A DNA stretch of 63,954 nucleotides from Peptoniphilus stercorisuis (GTDB lineage Bacteria; Bacillota; Clostridia; Tissierellales; Peptoniphilaceae): assembly GCF_017874395.1 (NCBI RefSeq), contig NZ_JAGGLJ010000011.1:1-63954 (forward strand), read 5' to 3'. Below, piece by piece: positions 25,938 through 34,514 of the stretch. How positions within the stretch are numbered: position 1 is the first letter of the stretch; every line of letters starts with the position of its first letter. The position numbers and the translations under genes were made by a program. The notes beneath the pieces were generated by a model. That model saw nothing but the letters and a program-made list of their open reading frames with translations. It made no database searches and had not been told where the DNA came from.

Positions 25938-26687
25938 ATGCCACTTAAAGAGGATTTAACTAAAGAAATACTATTAGAAGAAAAAAGAATATTAAAAATG
26001 TCAGAATCTCTTATTGTTGCAGTTTTACTCACTATTACTGGTGGGTATTTAGATGTCTATACTTATATTACAAGAGGTGGAGTCTTTGCAAATGCTCAAA
26101 CAGGAAATATTGTTTTACTTGGAATTAATATTGCAAATAATAATTGGAAGACTTCTTTTCAATATTTAATCCCAATACTCTCCTTTGTTCTTGGTGTATT
26201 TTTGTCTGAATTACTGAAGAAAACTTTTTATATTAAAAGAAAACTTCACTGGAGACAACTTGTAGTACTTTTTGAAATTTTTATTTTAATTTTTGTATCA
26301 ACTCTCAAGGGACACTCTCACGATATTTTGGCAAATGTATTAATTTCCTTTGTGTGCTCTTTACAAGTGGAAACTTTTAGAAAATTCCATGAAAACACCT
26401 TTGCTTCTACTATGTGTACTGGAAATTTAAGATCAGCTTCAGAAAATCTATATAAATTTTTAGTTTCAAAGAATAAATTTTATTTATTTAATTTTATTAA
26501 ATACATTGGAATTATTATTTCTTTTATAAGTGGAGCTATAATAAGTTTAAAAGTAACAAATATTTTAGGAACTAATTCTGTTTTAATATGTTGTATTATT
26601 TTATTCATTGCTTTTTTATTAATGTTTTTAGATAAAAAAAGTAGAATTTTAAAATTTAAGATTCTACTTTTTTTATTTTATTTATAA
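25938..26687 (+). CDS. YoaK/DUF1275-family membrane protein
   Basis: Integral membrane protein, 249 residues, about six membrane segments. The family signature is present at the N-terminus: LTITGGYLDVYTYITRGGVFANAQTGNIVLLG. A second conserved part is SFVCSLQVETFRKFHENTFASTMCTGNLRSA. DUF1275 proteins are of unknown function. The last 15 codons also form the stem of a terminator, and the stop overlaps the end of the convergent metal ATPase gene by 6 bases. Confidence 0.85.
   Translation: MPLKEDLTKEILLEEKRILKMSESLIVAVLLTITGGYLDVYTYITRGGVFANAQTGNIVLLGINIANNNWKTSFQYLIPILSFVLGVFLSELLKKTFYIKRKLHWRQLVVLFEIFILIFVSTLKGHSHDILANVLISFVCSLQVETFRKFHENTFASTMCTGNLRSASENLYKFLVSKNKFYLFNFIKYIGIIISFISGAIISLKVTNILGTNSVLICCIILFIAFLLMFLDKKSRILKFKILLFLFYL
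26637..26671. terminator. Bidirectional terminator inside the end of the YoaK gene
   Basis: An AAAAGTAGAAT/ATTCTACTTTT stem with a 13-base loop. It lies wholly within the last codons of the plus-strand gene and also downstream of the minus-strand P-type ATPase. T runs flank it on both strands. Confidence 0.75.
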
Positions 26688-28997
26688 TTTTATTTTTAAA
26701 ATTCTCATAGCATTTAATATTGCAATAAGTGTCACACCTACATCTGCAAATACTGCTGCCCACATTGAAGCATATCCTAAAGCTCCAAGTATTAAAACTA
26801 AGAACTTAACTCCTAGTGCAAATAAAATATTTTGATATACAATTTTCTTTGTATATTTCGAAATATCTATTGCATCTGAAATTTTTCCTATTTCATCTGT
26901 CATTAGAACTATATCTGCAGCTTCAACAGCAGAATCTGATCCTATTCCACCCATTGCAATTCCAATATCTGCTCTTGCAATTACAGGAGCATCGTTTACT
27001 CCATCACCTACAAATATAACTTTATTTTTAGAATTTTCTATTATATTTTCAAGTTTATTTACCTTATCTTCAGGAAGTAGATTTCCATAGGCATTATTAA
27101 TACCAACTTCATTTGCTATTGCCATAGCTGTCTCATTAGTATCTCCTGATAGCATTGTAAGATTTATATTTCTATCCTTTAATCTTTTTATATCTTCAGC
27201 TATATTGTCTTTTAAAACATCTGATACAAATATTTGACCTAAGAATTTATCATTTTTAGCTACAAATACCTTTGTTGCAACTTTATTATCTAATTCATTA
27301 AATTTTATATTATTATTATTTAAAAGTTTTTCATTTCCAACTAATATTTTATCATTTTTATAATTATAAGTTATTCCTTGACCTGATATTTCTTTAAAGT
27401 CTTCTATTTCTTTTATATTTATTTCATTATTATAACTATTTAATATTGCCCTACCTATTGGATGTGTTGAATGATATTCTCCCATTGCTGCAAGTTCTAA
27501 AACTTCCTCTTTTGTACTTATTTCACTTGGTATAATATCTGTAACTTCAAATACGCCCTTTGTAATAGTTCCTGTTTTATCAAATACTACATCCGAAACA
27601 TCTGAAAGTGCCTCTAGATAATTTCCACCTTTTACAAATATTCCCTTTGTTGAAGATGCTCCAATTCCTGAAAATACTCCAAGTGGAACTGATATTACAA
27701 GTGCACAAGGACAAGATATAACTAAGAAAGTACAAGCTCTAAATAATGCATCATTAAAAGCTAGTATTCCTGTTAATGGTAAAACTACAACCATTAATAC
27801 AGCAAGACCTACTACTATTGGAGTATAAATTTTTGCAAATTTTGTAATAAATTTTTCAACAGGCGCTTTTCTTGCTGAAGCATTTTCTACTAAATCTAAA
27901 ATCTTTGCAATAGTACCATCATCATAAGAACTAGTTACTTCTATTTCTAAAACACCAGTTGTATTTACACAACCAGATATTGCCTCATCCCCTACAGTTG
28001 TTCTTCTTGGTACTGATTCTCCAGTTACATTTGCTGTATTTACATAACTATCTCCAGATTTTACAATACCATCTAGAGGAATTTTTTCTCCAGGCTTAAC
28101 TACAATAATCTCAGAAACATTTACCTCTTCTGGATCAACTTCTATAATCTCACCATTTCTTATTACATTTGCAAAATCAGGTTTAAGTGCAAGTGCTGAA
28201 GATATATTTTTTCTTGATCTTTCAAGAGCTAAATCTTCAAACATTTCACCAATATCATATAAAAGCATAACTGCTACAGCTTCTGGATATTGTCCTACTA
28301 CTATTGCACCTATTGATGCAATACTCATTAAGAAGTTTTCATCTAGAAAATCTCCTCTTAATATATTTTTAAAGGCAGATTTTAAAACTGGAAGTCCAAC
28401 AGATATATAAGCTAATAAATATATTACAAAGGATATTTTTTCATCAATTTCTACAAAATGAAGTCCAATTAATACTGCAAAAATTATTATATATTTTGTA
28501 ACTCTTGCCTTGATACTTCCCTCTCCATGTTCGTGCTCATGATCATGTTCATCTTCATTTAATGTCTTAGAAACTACAACACCTGGCTCCATTGCAGGAA
28601 CTAGTTTTTCTAATTTTTCATAAACATTTTCAAAATCGGCACTTTCATCAAAAACTATAGTATATTTTTCAGTTGCAAACTCAAAATTTGCATTTTTTAC
28701 ACCTTTAAACTTTTTAGTTTCGTCTTCTATTTTTGCCGAACAATTTGCACAAGTAAGACCTTTTAGATAAATTGTCTCACTTTCATAAATTTTCATATCA
28801 CTATGATTATGTCCAACATGAGTTAAATGTTCTTTTATTTTATTTAAAATTTCAGATCCTTTAACATCATCTCTAGTTTCAAGCAAAATATCATCTCCAC
28901 TAGATCTAATCTTTAAAAGTCCTGGAATTTGACTTTTATGAGCTTGTAAGTCCTGTACACATGTAGAACAAGACATTCCTTGTATTAAGTGTTTCAT
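26682..28997 (-). CDS. Heavy-metal P1B-type ATPase (Zn/Cd/Pb export type)
   Basis: Metal-exporting P-type ATPase of 771 residues. Two N-terminal heavy-metal-associated repeats have metal-binding GMSCSTC (C10, C13) and LTCANC (C83, C86). A His/Glu-rich linker (EDEHDHEHEHGEG, about 148-160) follows, then the membrane domain with the CPC motif in ISCPCALVIS, the phosphorylation site DKTGTITKG and the hinge GDGVNDAPV. CPC with DKTGT and the C-terminal D in FADVGVT fits the Zn2+/Cd2+/Pb2+ group (ZntA/CadA) better than copper pumps. A consensus promoter with a dyad just after it suggests metal-responsive control. Confidence 0.92.
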   Translation of the reverse strand: MKHLIQGMSCSTCVQDLQAHKSQIPGLLKIRSSGDDILLETRDDVKGSEILNKIKEHLTHVGHNHSDMKIYESETIYLKGLTCANCSAKIEDETKKFKGVKNANFEFATEKYTIVFDESADFENVYEKLEKLVPAMEPGVVVSKTLNEDEHDHEHEHGEGSIKARVTKYIIIFAVLIGLHFVEIDEKISFVIYLLAYISVGLPVLKSAFKNILRGDFLDENFLMSIASIGAIVVGQYPEAVAVMLLYDIGEMFEDLALERSRKNISSALALKPDFANVIRNGEIIEVDPEEVNVSEIIVVKPGEKIPLDGIVKSGDSYVNTANVTGESVPRRTTVGDEAISGCVNTTGVLEIEVTSSYDDGTIAKILDLVENASARKAPVEKFITKFAKIYTPIVVGLAVLMVVVLPLTGILAFNDALFRACTFLVISCPCALVISVPLGVFSGIGASSTKGIFVKGGNYLEALSDVSDVVFDKTGTITKGVFEVTDIIPSEISTKEEVLELAAMGEYHSTHPIGRAILNSYNNEINIKEIEDFKEISGQGITYNYKNDKILVGNEKLLNNNNIKFNELDNKVATKVFVAKNDKFLGQIFVSDVLKDNIAEDIKRLKDRNINLTMLSGDTNETAMAIANEVGINNAYGNLLPEDKVNKLENIIENSKNKVIFVGDGVNDAPVIARADIGIAMGGIGSDSAVEAADIVLMTDEIGKISDAIDISKYTKKIVYQNILFALGVKFLVLILGALGYASMWAAVFADVGVTLIAILNAMRILKIKL

Positions 28998-29030
28998 ATT
29001 GACACCACCTTATTTTTTCCTTTATTTTAC

Positions 29031-29050
29031 ATATGTTCAACCATTCATAT
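29031..29050. promoter_or_regulatory. Dyad at the metal ATPase transcription start, possible operator
   Basis: ATATG...CATAT arms with a 10-base interior, embedded in TGAA/TTCA-like sequence that recalls ArsR/SmtB-family sites. It begins about 5 bases after the expected start of transcription. No regulator gene is adjacent. Confidence 0.4.
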
Positions 29051-29061
29051 ATCATATTTGT

Positions 29062-29090
29062 ATTATATATCCTTATACTTGAATTGTCAA
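29062..29090 (-). promoter_or_regulatory. Consensus promoter of the metal ATPase gene
   Basis: Minus-strand TTGACA (29090-29085), a 17-base spacer and TATAAT (29067-29062): a perfect vegetative promoter. It lies about 65 bases upstream of the ATG, which has AAGGTGG as ribosome binding site. Confidence 0.85.
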
Positions 29091-29120
29091 TCATATATTA
29101 AAATAAATTGAAAATAAAAA

Positions 29121-29140
29121 AAGAGGACTTTCGTCCTCTT
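29121..29140 (-). terminator. Terminator with GAAA loop
   Basis: An 8-bp stem AAGAGGAC/GTCCTCTT closed by GAAA on the minus strand and followed by TTTTTTT. It is about 170 bases past the nearest upstream stop codon, so the RNA ends in a long non-coding 3' part. Confidence 0.85.
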
Positions 29141-29310
29141 TTCCCCATTCCCACCCTCATTAAATATAAATCAATGCTTGGTTATAATTTGTAATTTTTA
29201 ACTTGTACTATAGTTAGATTTAATAGGCATAAAAAGTCATCAAATGGCTTGCCTAGTTCCCGCATAGTTTGTTTTTTTTGCATTCGCCTTTATAATTAAT
29301 TACCAACTTT
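29141..29310 (-). ncRNA. Structured non-coding stretch, possible small RNA or long 3' UTR
   Basis: 170 bases without an open frame between the DIP1984-type gene and its terminator. It is richer in G and C than other gaps. It contains a two-part hairpin (TAGGCA/TGCCTA enclosing AGCCA/TGACT with one mismatch) and a purine-rich GGGTGGGAATGGGG just before the terminator. It has no clear promoter of its own, so it may be the processed 3' end of the upstream mRNA. I could not match it to 6S, SRP, RNase P or tmRNA. Confidence 0.3.
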
Positions 29311-29766
29311 TTAAATTAGATCAATAGTCCAATTTAATCCTTGAATTTTTGTATCAAGTATTCTATATTCTTTTGAAATTTCATCTATTTTATTTTGATA
29401 TTCTTTAATATTTATAGTTGAAATATATTTAACTTCACTTCTTGTATATCTTTCCTGCCTTATACTTGCATCTTCAACTGCATTTTTATATATTCTTGAT
29501 TTTTTAGACAATACATCTCTTTTAACTAAAGCCTCAGATAAAGAAATTTCTTCATTGAATTTAGTTAAATTATTTGTATTATTTATCCTTATTACTAATT
29601 TTTCATATTCTTTTAAAATGCCTTCATATTCTCTTATTAGTTCTATTGGATTTTCATTAGGTTTATCTCCTTCTTGAATTAAAACATTAGAACTAATTCT
29701 TTCTTTTATTTGCTCCATTTTATTTTGATAATCTCCTCTTAAAAGTAGAGCTTCTGCTAATTTCAA
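29311..29766 (-). CDS. DIP1984-family protein (septicolysin-like)
   Basis: About 151 residues, mainly helical and coiled-coil. The opening KLAEALLLRGDYQNKMEQIKERI and the VQEGDKPNENP block match what I remember of the DIP1984 family, sometimes annotated septicolysin; there is no evidence here for toxin activity. The frame continues to an ATG at 29820, but GGAGGTG stands five bases before TTG at 29766 and homologues begin at this KLAEA, so TTG is the start. No signal peptide. It is flanked by terminators on both sides and so is monocistronic. Confidence 0.75.
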   Translation of the reverse strand: MKLAEALLLRGDYQNKMEQIKERISSNVLIQEGDKPNENPIELIREYEGILKEYEKLVIRINNTNNLTKFNEEISLSEALVKRDVLSKKSRIYKNAVEDASIRQERYTRSEVKYISTINIKEYQNKIDEISKEYRILDTKIQGLNWTIDLI

Positions 29767-29825
29767 AATAACACCTCCAATATGAGTATAATATTTATAA
29801 CTAATACCCAAATTTCTCATAAAAA

Positions 29826-29853
29826 AAATCTTCTACATAAATGTAGAAGATTT
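29826..29853 (-). terminator. Terminator after the nitroreductase gene
   Basis: A 12-13 bp stem AAATCTTCTACAT/ATGTAGAAGATTT with a tiny loop. The minus-strand product runs into a T tract. Confidence 0.85.
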
Positions 29854-29866
29854 AATAAACAAATTA

Positions 29867-30661
29867 TTACATTGAGAATTTAGCAACTTTTAGATATTTA
29901 TCTTGATCTTCTAAAATTACAGACCATTTTCCATATCTTCCAATAGTCTTAGCCATTTCTTCAAAGTAAAACATAACAACTCCCATATCTACAAGAGATC
30001 TAGAGTCTTCATCAGATTTTTCCATATATAAAACTACATTATGATCTTCCATTACAAATCTCCAAGGTTGAGAGTTTTTATGGCTTGGAGCAAATCTAAC
30101 AGATGCAAATATGTCTAAAAGTCCAGTTGTTTCTAATTCATCTGCTGAAATTTCATTACCTATTTCATCTTTGAATACTATTTGATCCATAGTGTATCTT
30201 CCACTAGTAGTTTCTGGAGTAAATAACTTTTTACCAACACCATATCCAAAAGCAACTACATAATCTACTTTTGTTCCTTCAGCACCAAAAAGATTCTTTT
30301 TAGTTTCATCATCAACATTATCTAATGTTATCCAGCAAGAATCTAAATCTAAGTTTACAATTTGAGTATTTAGTTTTTCTAGATAATATCCTGTATTTAA
30401 ACAAGATTCTTTTTCTTCATCTTTTTTCATTAGAGCTATATATGAAGGTGCTTCAATCATAACGCCTGAATATCCAGCTTTACCCTTTAATCCATTATAA
30501 ATAATAGAACCGTTTTCGTAAAACTTGAATGAAACAGTTTCAGTTTCCTTTTCGATTTCTTCAATATAGTTTTTTATAGCTTCAATGCTATCACGAGCTA
30601 TTTCTTTGTTTTTAAAATCTCTTACAGATTTTCTTTTTTGTAAAAAGTTTGTCATTACCAT
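29867..30661 (-). CDS. Nitroreductase-family (TM-type) flavoprotein
   Basis: FMN-dependent oxidoreductase fold, 264 residues. The N-terminal LQKRKSVRDFKNKEI is the nitroreductase phosphate-binding motif. A second half has RFAPSHKNSQPWRFV (the SxxNxQPW substrate/FMN motif) and GVVMFYFEEMAK. The layout, two similar halves in one chain, fits the putative TM nitroreductase group. The substrate is unknown. The ATG follows AGGGGG by 9 bases. The PAP2 phosphatase gene lies 13 bases upstream. Confidence 0.83.
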   Translation of the reverse strand: MVMTNFLQKRKSVRDFKNKEIARDSIEAIKNYIEEIEKETETVSFKFYENGSIIYNGLKGKAGYSGVMIEAPSYIALMKKDEEKESCLNTGYYLEKLNTQIVNLDLDSCWITLDNVDDETKKNLFGAEGTKVDYVVAFGYGVGKKLFTPETTSGRYTMDQIVFKDEIGNEISADELETTGLLDIFASVRFAPSHKNSQPWRFVMEDHNVVLYMEKSDEDSRSLVDMGVVMFYFEEMAKTIGRYGKWSVILEDQDKYLKVAKFSM

Positions 30662-30674
30662 ATAATGATACCCC

Positions 30675-31226
30675 CTAAAGTTTATTTTTGATATAAAGAT
30701 TAATTAATGGATATAGCTTATAATTTACTAATAAACTAGAAACTATTCCAATTATAATTCCAGCAGCAACATCTGTTGGATAGTGTACTGCTAAATAAAT
30801 TCTTGATATTGCAATTAATAGTGCAAGCACAATTACAATTATTGAAATTTTTGGAAAGTTTAAGGCAATTATTACAGCTACTGCAAAAGATGCTGCTGAA
30901 TGCCCTGAAGGAAATGAATAATCTCTTAAATCAATTCCATAAGTATTTAAGTTTTTAAGTATCCAGTACGGTCTACTTCTTGTAAATATTCTTTTTAAAA
31001 TTTGAACAATAATTCCAGATAAAATTAAAGCAAATGCAATTTTAATACCTAATACTTTATATTTACCCTTTCCAAAGAAAATTAGTAACGCCGTTATAGT
31101 AATTAAACTAATAGCCCCACCAATATTAGTTATATGATAAAACAGAAAATCGAAAAAAGGATTTCGCATCTGTTTATTAATTAGATTTATAAAAAAATTA
31201 TCAAAGGCTTTAAATGGATTTTTCAT
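30675..31226 (-). CDS. PAP2-type membrane phosphatase
   Basis: Phosphatidic acid phosphatase/undecaprenyl pyrophosphate phosphatase-like protein, 183 residues with five or six membrane segments. The three catalytic motifs are complete: KRIFTRSRP, PSGH (FPSGHSAASFA) and SRIYLAVHYPTD. The likely substrates are undecaprenyl pyrophosphate or other lipid phosphates at the outer face of the membrane. GGAGGTGA precedes the ATG. It is the first gene of a two-gene unit with the nitroreductase. Confidence 0.9.
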   Translation of the reverse strand: MKNPFKAFDNFFINLINKQMRNPFFDFLFYHITNIGGAISLITITALLIFFGKGKYKVLGIKIAFALILSGIIVQILKRIFTRSRPYWILKNLNTYGIDLRDYSFPSGHSAASFAVAVIIALNFPKISIIVIVLALLIAISRIYLAVHYPTDVAAGIIIGIVSSLLVNYKLYPLINLYIKNKL

Positions 31227-31373
31227 AAATCACCTCCTTTAAATTATATAACAACGTTTATCTTTTATAAAGGTATTAATTGCATTTTTTAAGGATATTA
31301 CTATTTTTTTAAAAAATAAGACATATTTTTAAAATTATGGTAGGATTTAAATAGAATTATTAAGGAGGATATA

Positions 31374-33206
31374 ATGGAATTATCAACATCACAACTAAAA
31401 GCAATAAACCATATTAATGGACCTGCCCTTGTACTAGCAGTACCTGGAGCTGGAAAAACTACTATGCTTTTACATAGAACTATGCATTTAATAGAAAATA
31501 ATATAAATCCAAATAGAATTTTATCAATTACATTTTCAAAAGCTTCAAGCCTTGATATGCAAAATAGATTTAAAAAACTATTTCCAAACTCTTCATATAA
31601 TATTAAGTTTTCTACAATACATGCTTTTAGCTACAAAATAATTAGAGACTATTCAAGAATTTCTAATATTCAATATATGTTAATGGATGGAAATGCCAAG
31701 GGAAAATATGACATTTTAAAAAGTATATATATTTCTATTAATAATAATATTCCTACAGAAGATAAACTTGAAACAATAATTTCAGACATATCTTATTGCA
31801 AAAATAAAATGTATCTTCCAAAGAATCTTCATGGCTTTAAATCAGAAATTCCAAGATTTAAAGAAATTTATTTTCAATTTGAAAAATTTAAAGAAGAAAA
31901 AAACTTAATAGACTTTGACGATATGATTATAAAATCAATAGATATCTTAAAGAATAATATTAATCTTCAAAATAAATACCTAAATATGTATGACTATGTT
32001 CAGCTAGACGAAGGACAAGACACATCCTCATCTCAATTTACACTTATAAAATATCTCTGCAAAAATCACAACAATTTATTTATTGTAGCAGATGATGATC
32101 AGTCTATATATGGATTTAGAGGAGCCGATCCAAAAGAGCTTTTTAATCTAAAAAAAGAATACAAAGATTTAAAAATATACTTTATGGAAAATAACTATCG
32201 TTCTTCTAAAAATATAGTAAATACTTCTAATTTATTTATTAATAATAATTTAAATAGATTTAATAAAGCGATAACTACAGAAAATGACTTTAATACACCT
32301 GTTAATATTATAAAAGTAAAAGATAATTTTGAAGAGTACAATTTCATTGAAGAAGAAATAAAAAAAGACAAAGACAAAACTTATGCAATACTATATAGAA
32401 ATAATATTTGTGGCTTAGGACTTGTTGAATACTTTGAAAGAAATAATATAAATTTTAATATAAGAGATAGTAAAATAAAATTCTTCAATCATTTTGTCAT
32501 AAGAGATATTATAAATATAATTGAATTTTCAGAGGATTTATCAAATATAAATTTATACGAAAACTTTTACTACAAAATCAAAGGATATATTTCAAAAAAA
32601 CATATTAACTATTTAAAAAAACATCCTGGGAAAAATCTCTTTAGAATCTTAATGGACTATCCAGGGCTTTCAACAAGATACAAAGAAAATTTATCACATT
32701 TAATAAGAGACTTTAAAGAAATTCAAAAAAGTCCTCTAGATAAAAAAATAAATTTAATAATGTATAAACTCCAATATGATGACTATTTAAAAGATAGCTC
32801 TGAAAAATTTGGAAATAACTACAAAACACTTAGCGAATATGCTTACTATTTAGAATATATTGCCAAAAATGAAGACAATTTAAGTAGTTTAATAGGAAGA
32901 TTAAAACATTTAGAAAACTTAATGAAAAAACCTAACTATGTAGAATCTAACCTTACACTATCAACAATACACTCTGTCAAAGGACTTGAATATGACACTG
33001 TTTTTGTAATAGATTTAGTCGAGGGAATGCTTCCATCAACTAAGGCAATTGACGATCCTAAAAAATCACTTCTAGAAGAAGAAAGAAGGCTTTTTTATGT
33101 AGCTATGACAAGAGCAAAAGATGACTTGTTCCTTCTTTTTCCCAAAAAACATAATTCAAACGAATCAGAAATAAGTAGATTTCTTGCAGAACTTACACAA
33201 TATTAA
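31374..33206 (+). CDS. UvrD/PcrA-like superfamily 1 helicase
   Basis: ATP-dependent 3'-5' DNA helicase of 610 residues, shorter than UvrD or PcrA (about 720-740). Motifs in order: Q-motif LSTSQLKAI, Walker A VPGAGKTTM, Ia ITFSKAS, Walker B LDEGQDTSSSQF, III DDDQSIYGFRGA, IV NYRSS, V STIHSVKGLEYDTVFVIDL and VI YVAMTRAKDDL. The usual C-terminal Tudor-like RNA polymerase-binding tail of PcrA is absent. It could serve repair or plasmid and phage processing; the chromosome may hold a separate full-length PcrA. AAGGAGG lies before the ATG. Confidence 0.9.
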   Translation: MELSTSQLKAINHINGPALVLAVPGAGKTTMLLHRTMHLIENNINPNRILSITFSKASSLDMQNRFKKLFPNSSYNIKFSTIHAFSYKIIRDYSRISNIQYMLMDGNAKGKYDILKSIYISINNNIPTEDKLETIISDISYCKNKMYLPKNLHGFKSEIPRFKEIYFQFEKFKEEKNLIDFDDMIIKSIDILKNNINLQNKYLNMYDYVQLDEGQDTSSSQFTLIKYLCKNHNNLFIVADDDQSIYGFRGADPKELFNLKKEYKDLKIYFMENNYRSSKNIVNTSNLFINNNLNRFNKAITTENDFNTPVNIIKVKDNFEEYNFIEEEIKKDKDKTYAILYRNNICGLGLVEYFERNNINFNIRDSKIKFFNHFVIRDIINIIEFSEDLSNINLYENFYYKIKGYISKKHINYLKKHPGKNLFRILMDYPGLSTRYKENLSHLIRDFKEIQKSPLDKKINLIMYKLQYDDYLKDSSEKFGNNYKTLSEYAYYLEYIAKNEDNLSSLIGRLKHLENLMKKPNYVESNLTLSTIHSVKGLEYDTVFVIDLVEGMLPSTKAIDDPKKSLLEEERRLFYVAMTRAKDDLFLLFPKKHNSNESEISRFLAELTQY

Positions 33207-33208
33207 AG

Positions 33209-33227
33209 AGCTACCATTTAGGTAGCT
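33209..33227. terminator. Terminator between helicase and GNAT genes
   Basis: AGCTACC/GGTAGCT stem with a 5-base loop, followed by TTTT on the plus strand. It is nearly the same stem as the yaaA terminator and serves both convergent genes. Confidence 0.78.
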
Positions 33228-33233
33228 TTTATC

Positions 33234-33731
33234 CTATATTATCTTTTCAAAAGCATCTCTCTTATCCCCATTATTCAAAATAATTATTCCACATTTTTCA
33301 TAATCTAAAGATTTTAGAAAATTTTGCATTTTAGTATTTTCACAATGTGTGTCAATTTTTATACTTTTCTTTTTATTTTTCTTTGCAAGTTCTTCTATTT
33401 CTAAGAGCATTTTTCTTGCATATCCTTTTCTTGTCTTTGAAGCAAGTGTTGCTACTCTATGAATTGCATAGTAATTATTTGAATTATTTATCCAATTTCC
33501 ATTATATATTTTATCATATTGATTGTCATATTCTATTATTCTTGCAGTTGATACAGCTTCATTATCATCAAGTACATATATTTCATCTAAAACTTTTAAT
33601 AGTTCATCTTTTCCTGGTTTATCTTTACCTTGCCACTGATTTATATTTGCTTTTGCAAGACTTTTAGAACCATCTTCATACATTTCTAATATCAATTCTA
33701 CATCTTCTATTTCTGCTTTTCTTAGTTTCAT
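33234..33731 (-). CDS. GNAT-family N-acetyltransferase
   Basis: A 165-residue acetyl-CoA-dependent acyltransferase. Core features are MKLRKAEIEDVELILEMYEDG (N-terminal helix), IHRVATLASKTRKGYARKML (motif A, with a variant of the R/Q-x-x-G-x-G/A pyrophosphate loop) and IKIDTHCENTKMQNFLKSLDYEKCG (motif B). The combination resembles GNAT proteins with an isoaspartate- or small-amine-like substrate, but the substrate cannot be told. GGGGGAG precedes the ATG. Confidence 0.82.
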   Translation of the reverse strand: MKLRKAEIEDVELILEMYEDGSKSLAKANINQWQGKDKPGKDELLKVLDEIYVLDDNEAVSTARIIEYDNQYDKIYNGNWINNSNNYYAIHRVATLASKTRKGYARKMLLEIEELAKKNKKKSIKIDTHCENTKMQNFLKSLDYEKCGIIILNNGDKRDAFEKII

Positions 33732-33784
33732 TTTTCTCCCCCTTATTTTCTCTATTTTAATAATAAAAACCTATAATTACAATA

Positions 33785-33793
33785 TGTTATAAT
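33785..33793 (+). promoter_or_regulatory. Extended -10 promoter of sfsA
   Basis: TGTTATAAT fits TGnTATAAT exactly. Transcription would start about 10 bases before the ATG, leaving the GGTGAT site (33800-33805) near the very 5' end of the mRNA. Confidence 0.55.
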
Positions 33794-33809
33794 CAAATTG
33801 GTGATTTTT

Positions 33810-34514
33810 ATGAAATATAATAATGTAGTTGAGGGAATTTTTATTAATCGTGAGAATAGATTTATTTGCTACTGCTTTGTAAATGGAGAAAAAGTTAAGG
33901 TTTATGTACCAAATACTGGAAGATGTAAGGAACTTTTTATAGAAGGTAGAAAAGTTTATTTAACTTATCATAATGATGAAAATAGAAAGACTAAATATAC
34001 TTTAATTAGTATTTATAAAGATGATCTATTAATAAATATTGATTCTCAAGCTCCAAATGCTGTTGTTGAGGAAGCGATTTTAAATAAAAGTATTTTAAAA
34101 GATTATAATTTTACAATGGTTAAAAGAGAAGTTAAGTTTGATAATAGTCGATTTGATTTTTATCTTGAGGGAACTTATAAAGACAATAATGAGTTTAAAG
34201 GTTTTCTTGAAGTAAAAGGTGTGACATTAGAAGAAAATGGTCATGCGACATTTCCTGATGCTCCTACTTTAAGAGGTTTGAAGCATCTAAAGGAGCTTAG
34301 CCTTGCTGTAGAAAAGGGATATATTGCCTTTGTAGTTTTTGTCATACAAATGTCTCCTATGAAAGATTTTGTACCGAATAAATCTATGCAGATTGATTTT
34401 TCAAATGAACTTAAAAATGCAATTAATAATAATGTAATTTGTCTTTGTTATGAATGTGATGTTACTAAGGATTCTCTAAGTATAAAAAAAGAAATCCCTC
34501 TTGGAGATTTCTAA
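33810..34514 (+). CDS. sfsA: SfsA-family nuclease-like protein
   Basis: Sugar-fermentation-stimulation family protein of 234 residues. N-terminal OB-like part with VYVPNTGRCKELF; C-terminal PD-(D/E)XK-like part with SRFDFYL and FLEVKGVTLEENGHATFPDAPTLRGLKHLKEL. Family members bind DNA and some are reported as DNA/RNA nucleases; the role in sugar metabolism is historical. The frame opens at TTG 33798, but GGTGAT points to the ATG at 33810. The end overlaps the convergent macro-domain gene by 4 bases. Confidence 0.9.
   Translation: MKYNNVVEGIFINRENRFICYCFVNGEKVKVYVPNTGRCKELFIEGRKVYLTYHNDENRKTKYTLISIYKDDLLINIDSQAPNAVVEEAILNKSILKDYNFTMVKREVKFDNSRFDFYLEGTYKDNNEFKGFLEVKGVTLEENGHATFPDAPTLRGLKHLKELSLAVEKGYIAFVVFVIQMSPMKDFVPNKSMQIDFSNELKNAINNNVICLCYECDVTKDSLSIKKEIPLGDF
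34490..34512 (-). terminator. Terminator inside the end of sfsA
   Basis: AGAAATC/GATTTCT stem with TTTTTTT following on the minus strand, so it ends the macro-domain gene while lying inside the last sfsA codons. Confidence 0.75.

Noticed and set aside
29141-29310. Omega RNA or right end of an IS200/IS605 element
   Set aside because: No tnpA or tnpB gene or remnant flanks it, and the hairpins differ from the one at 63872; it is better described as an unassigned structured region.
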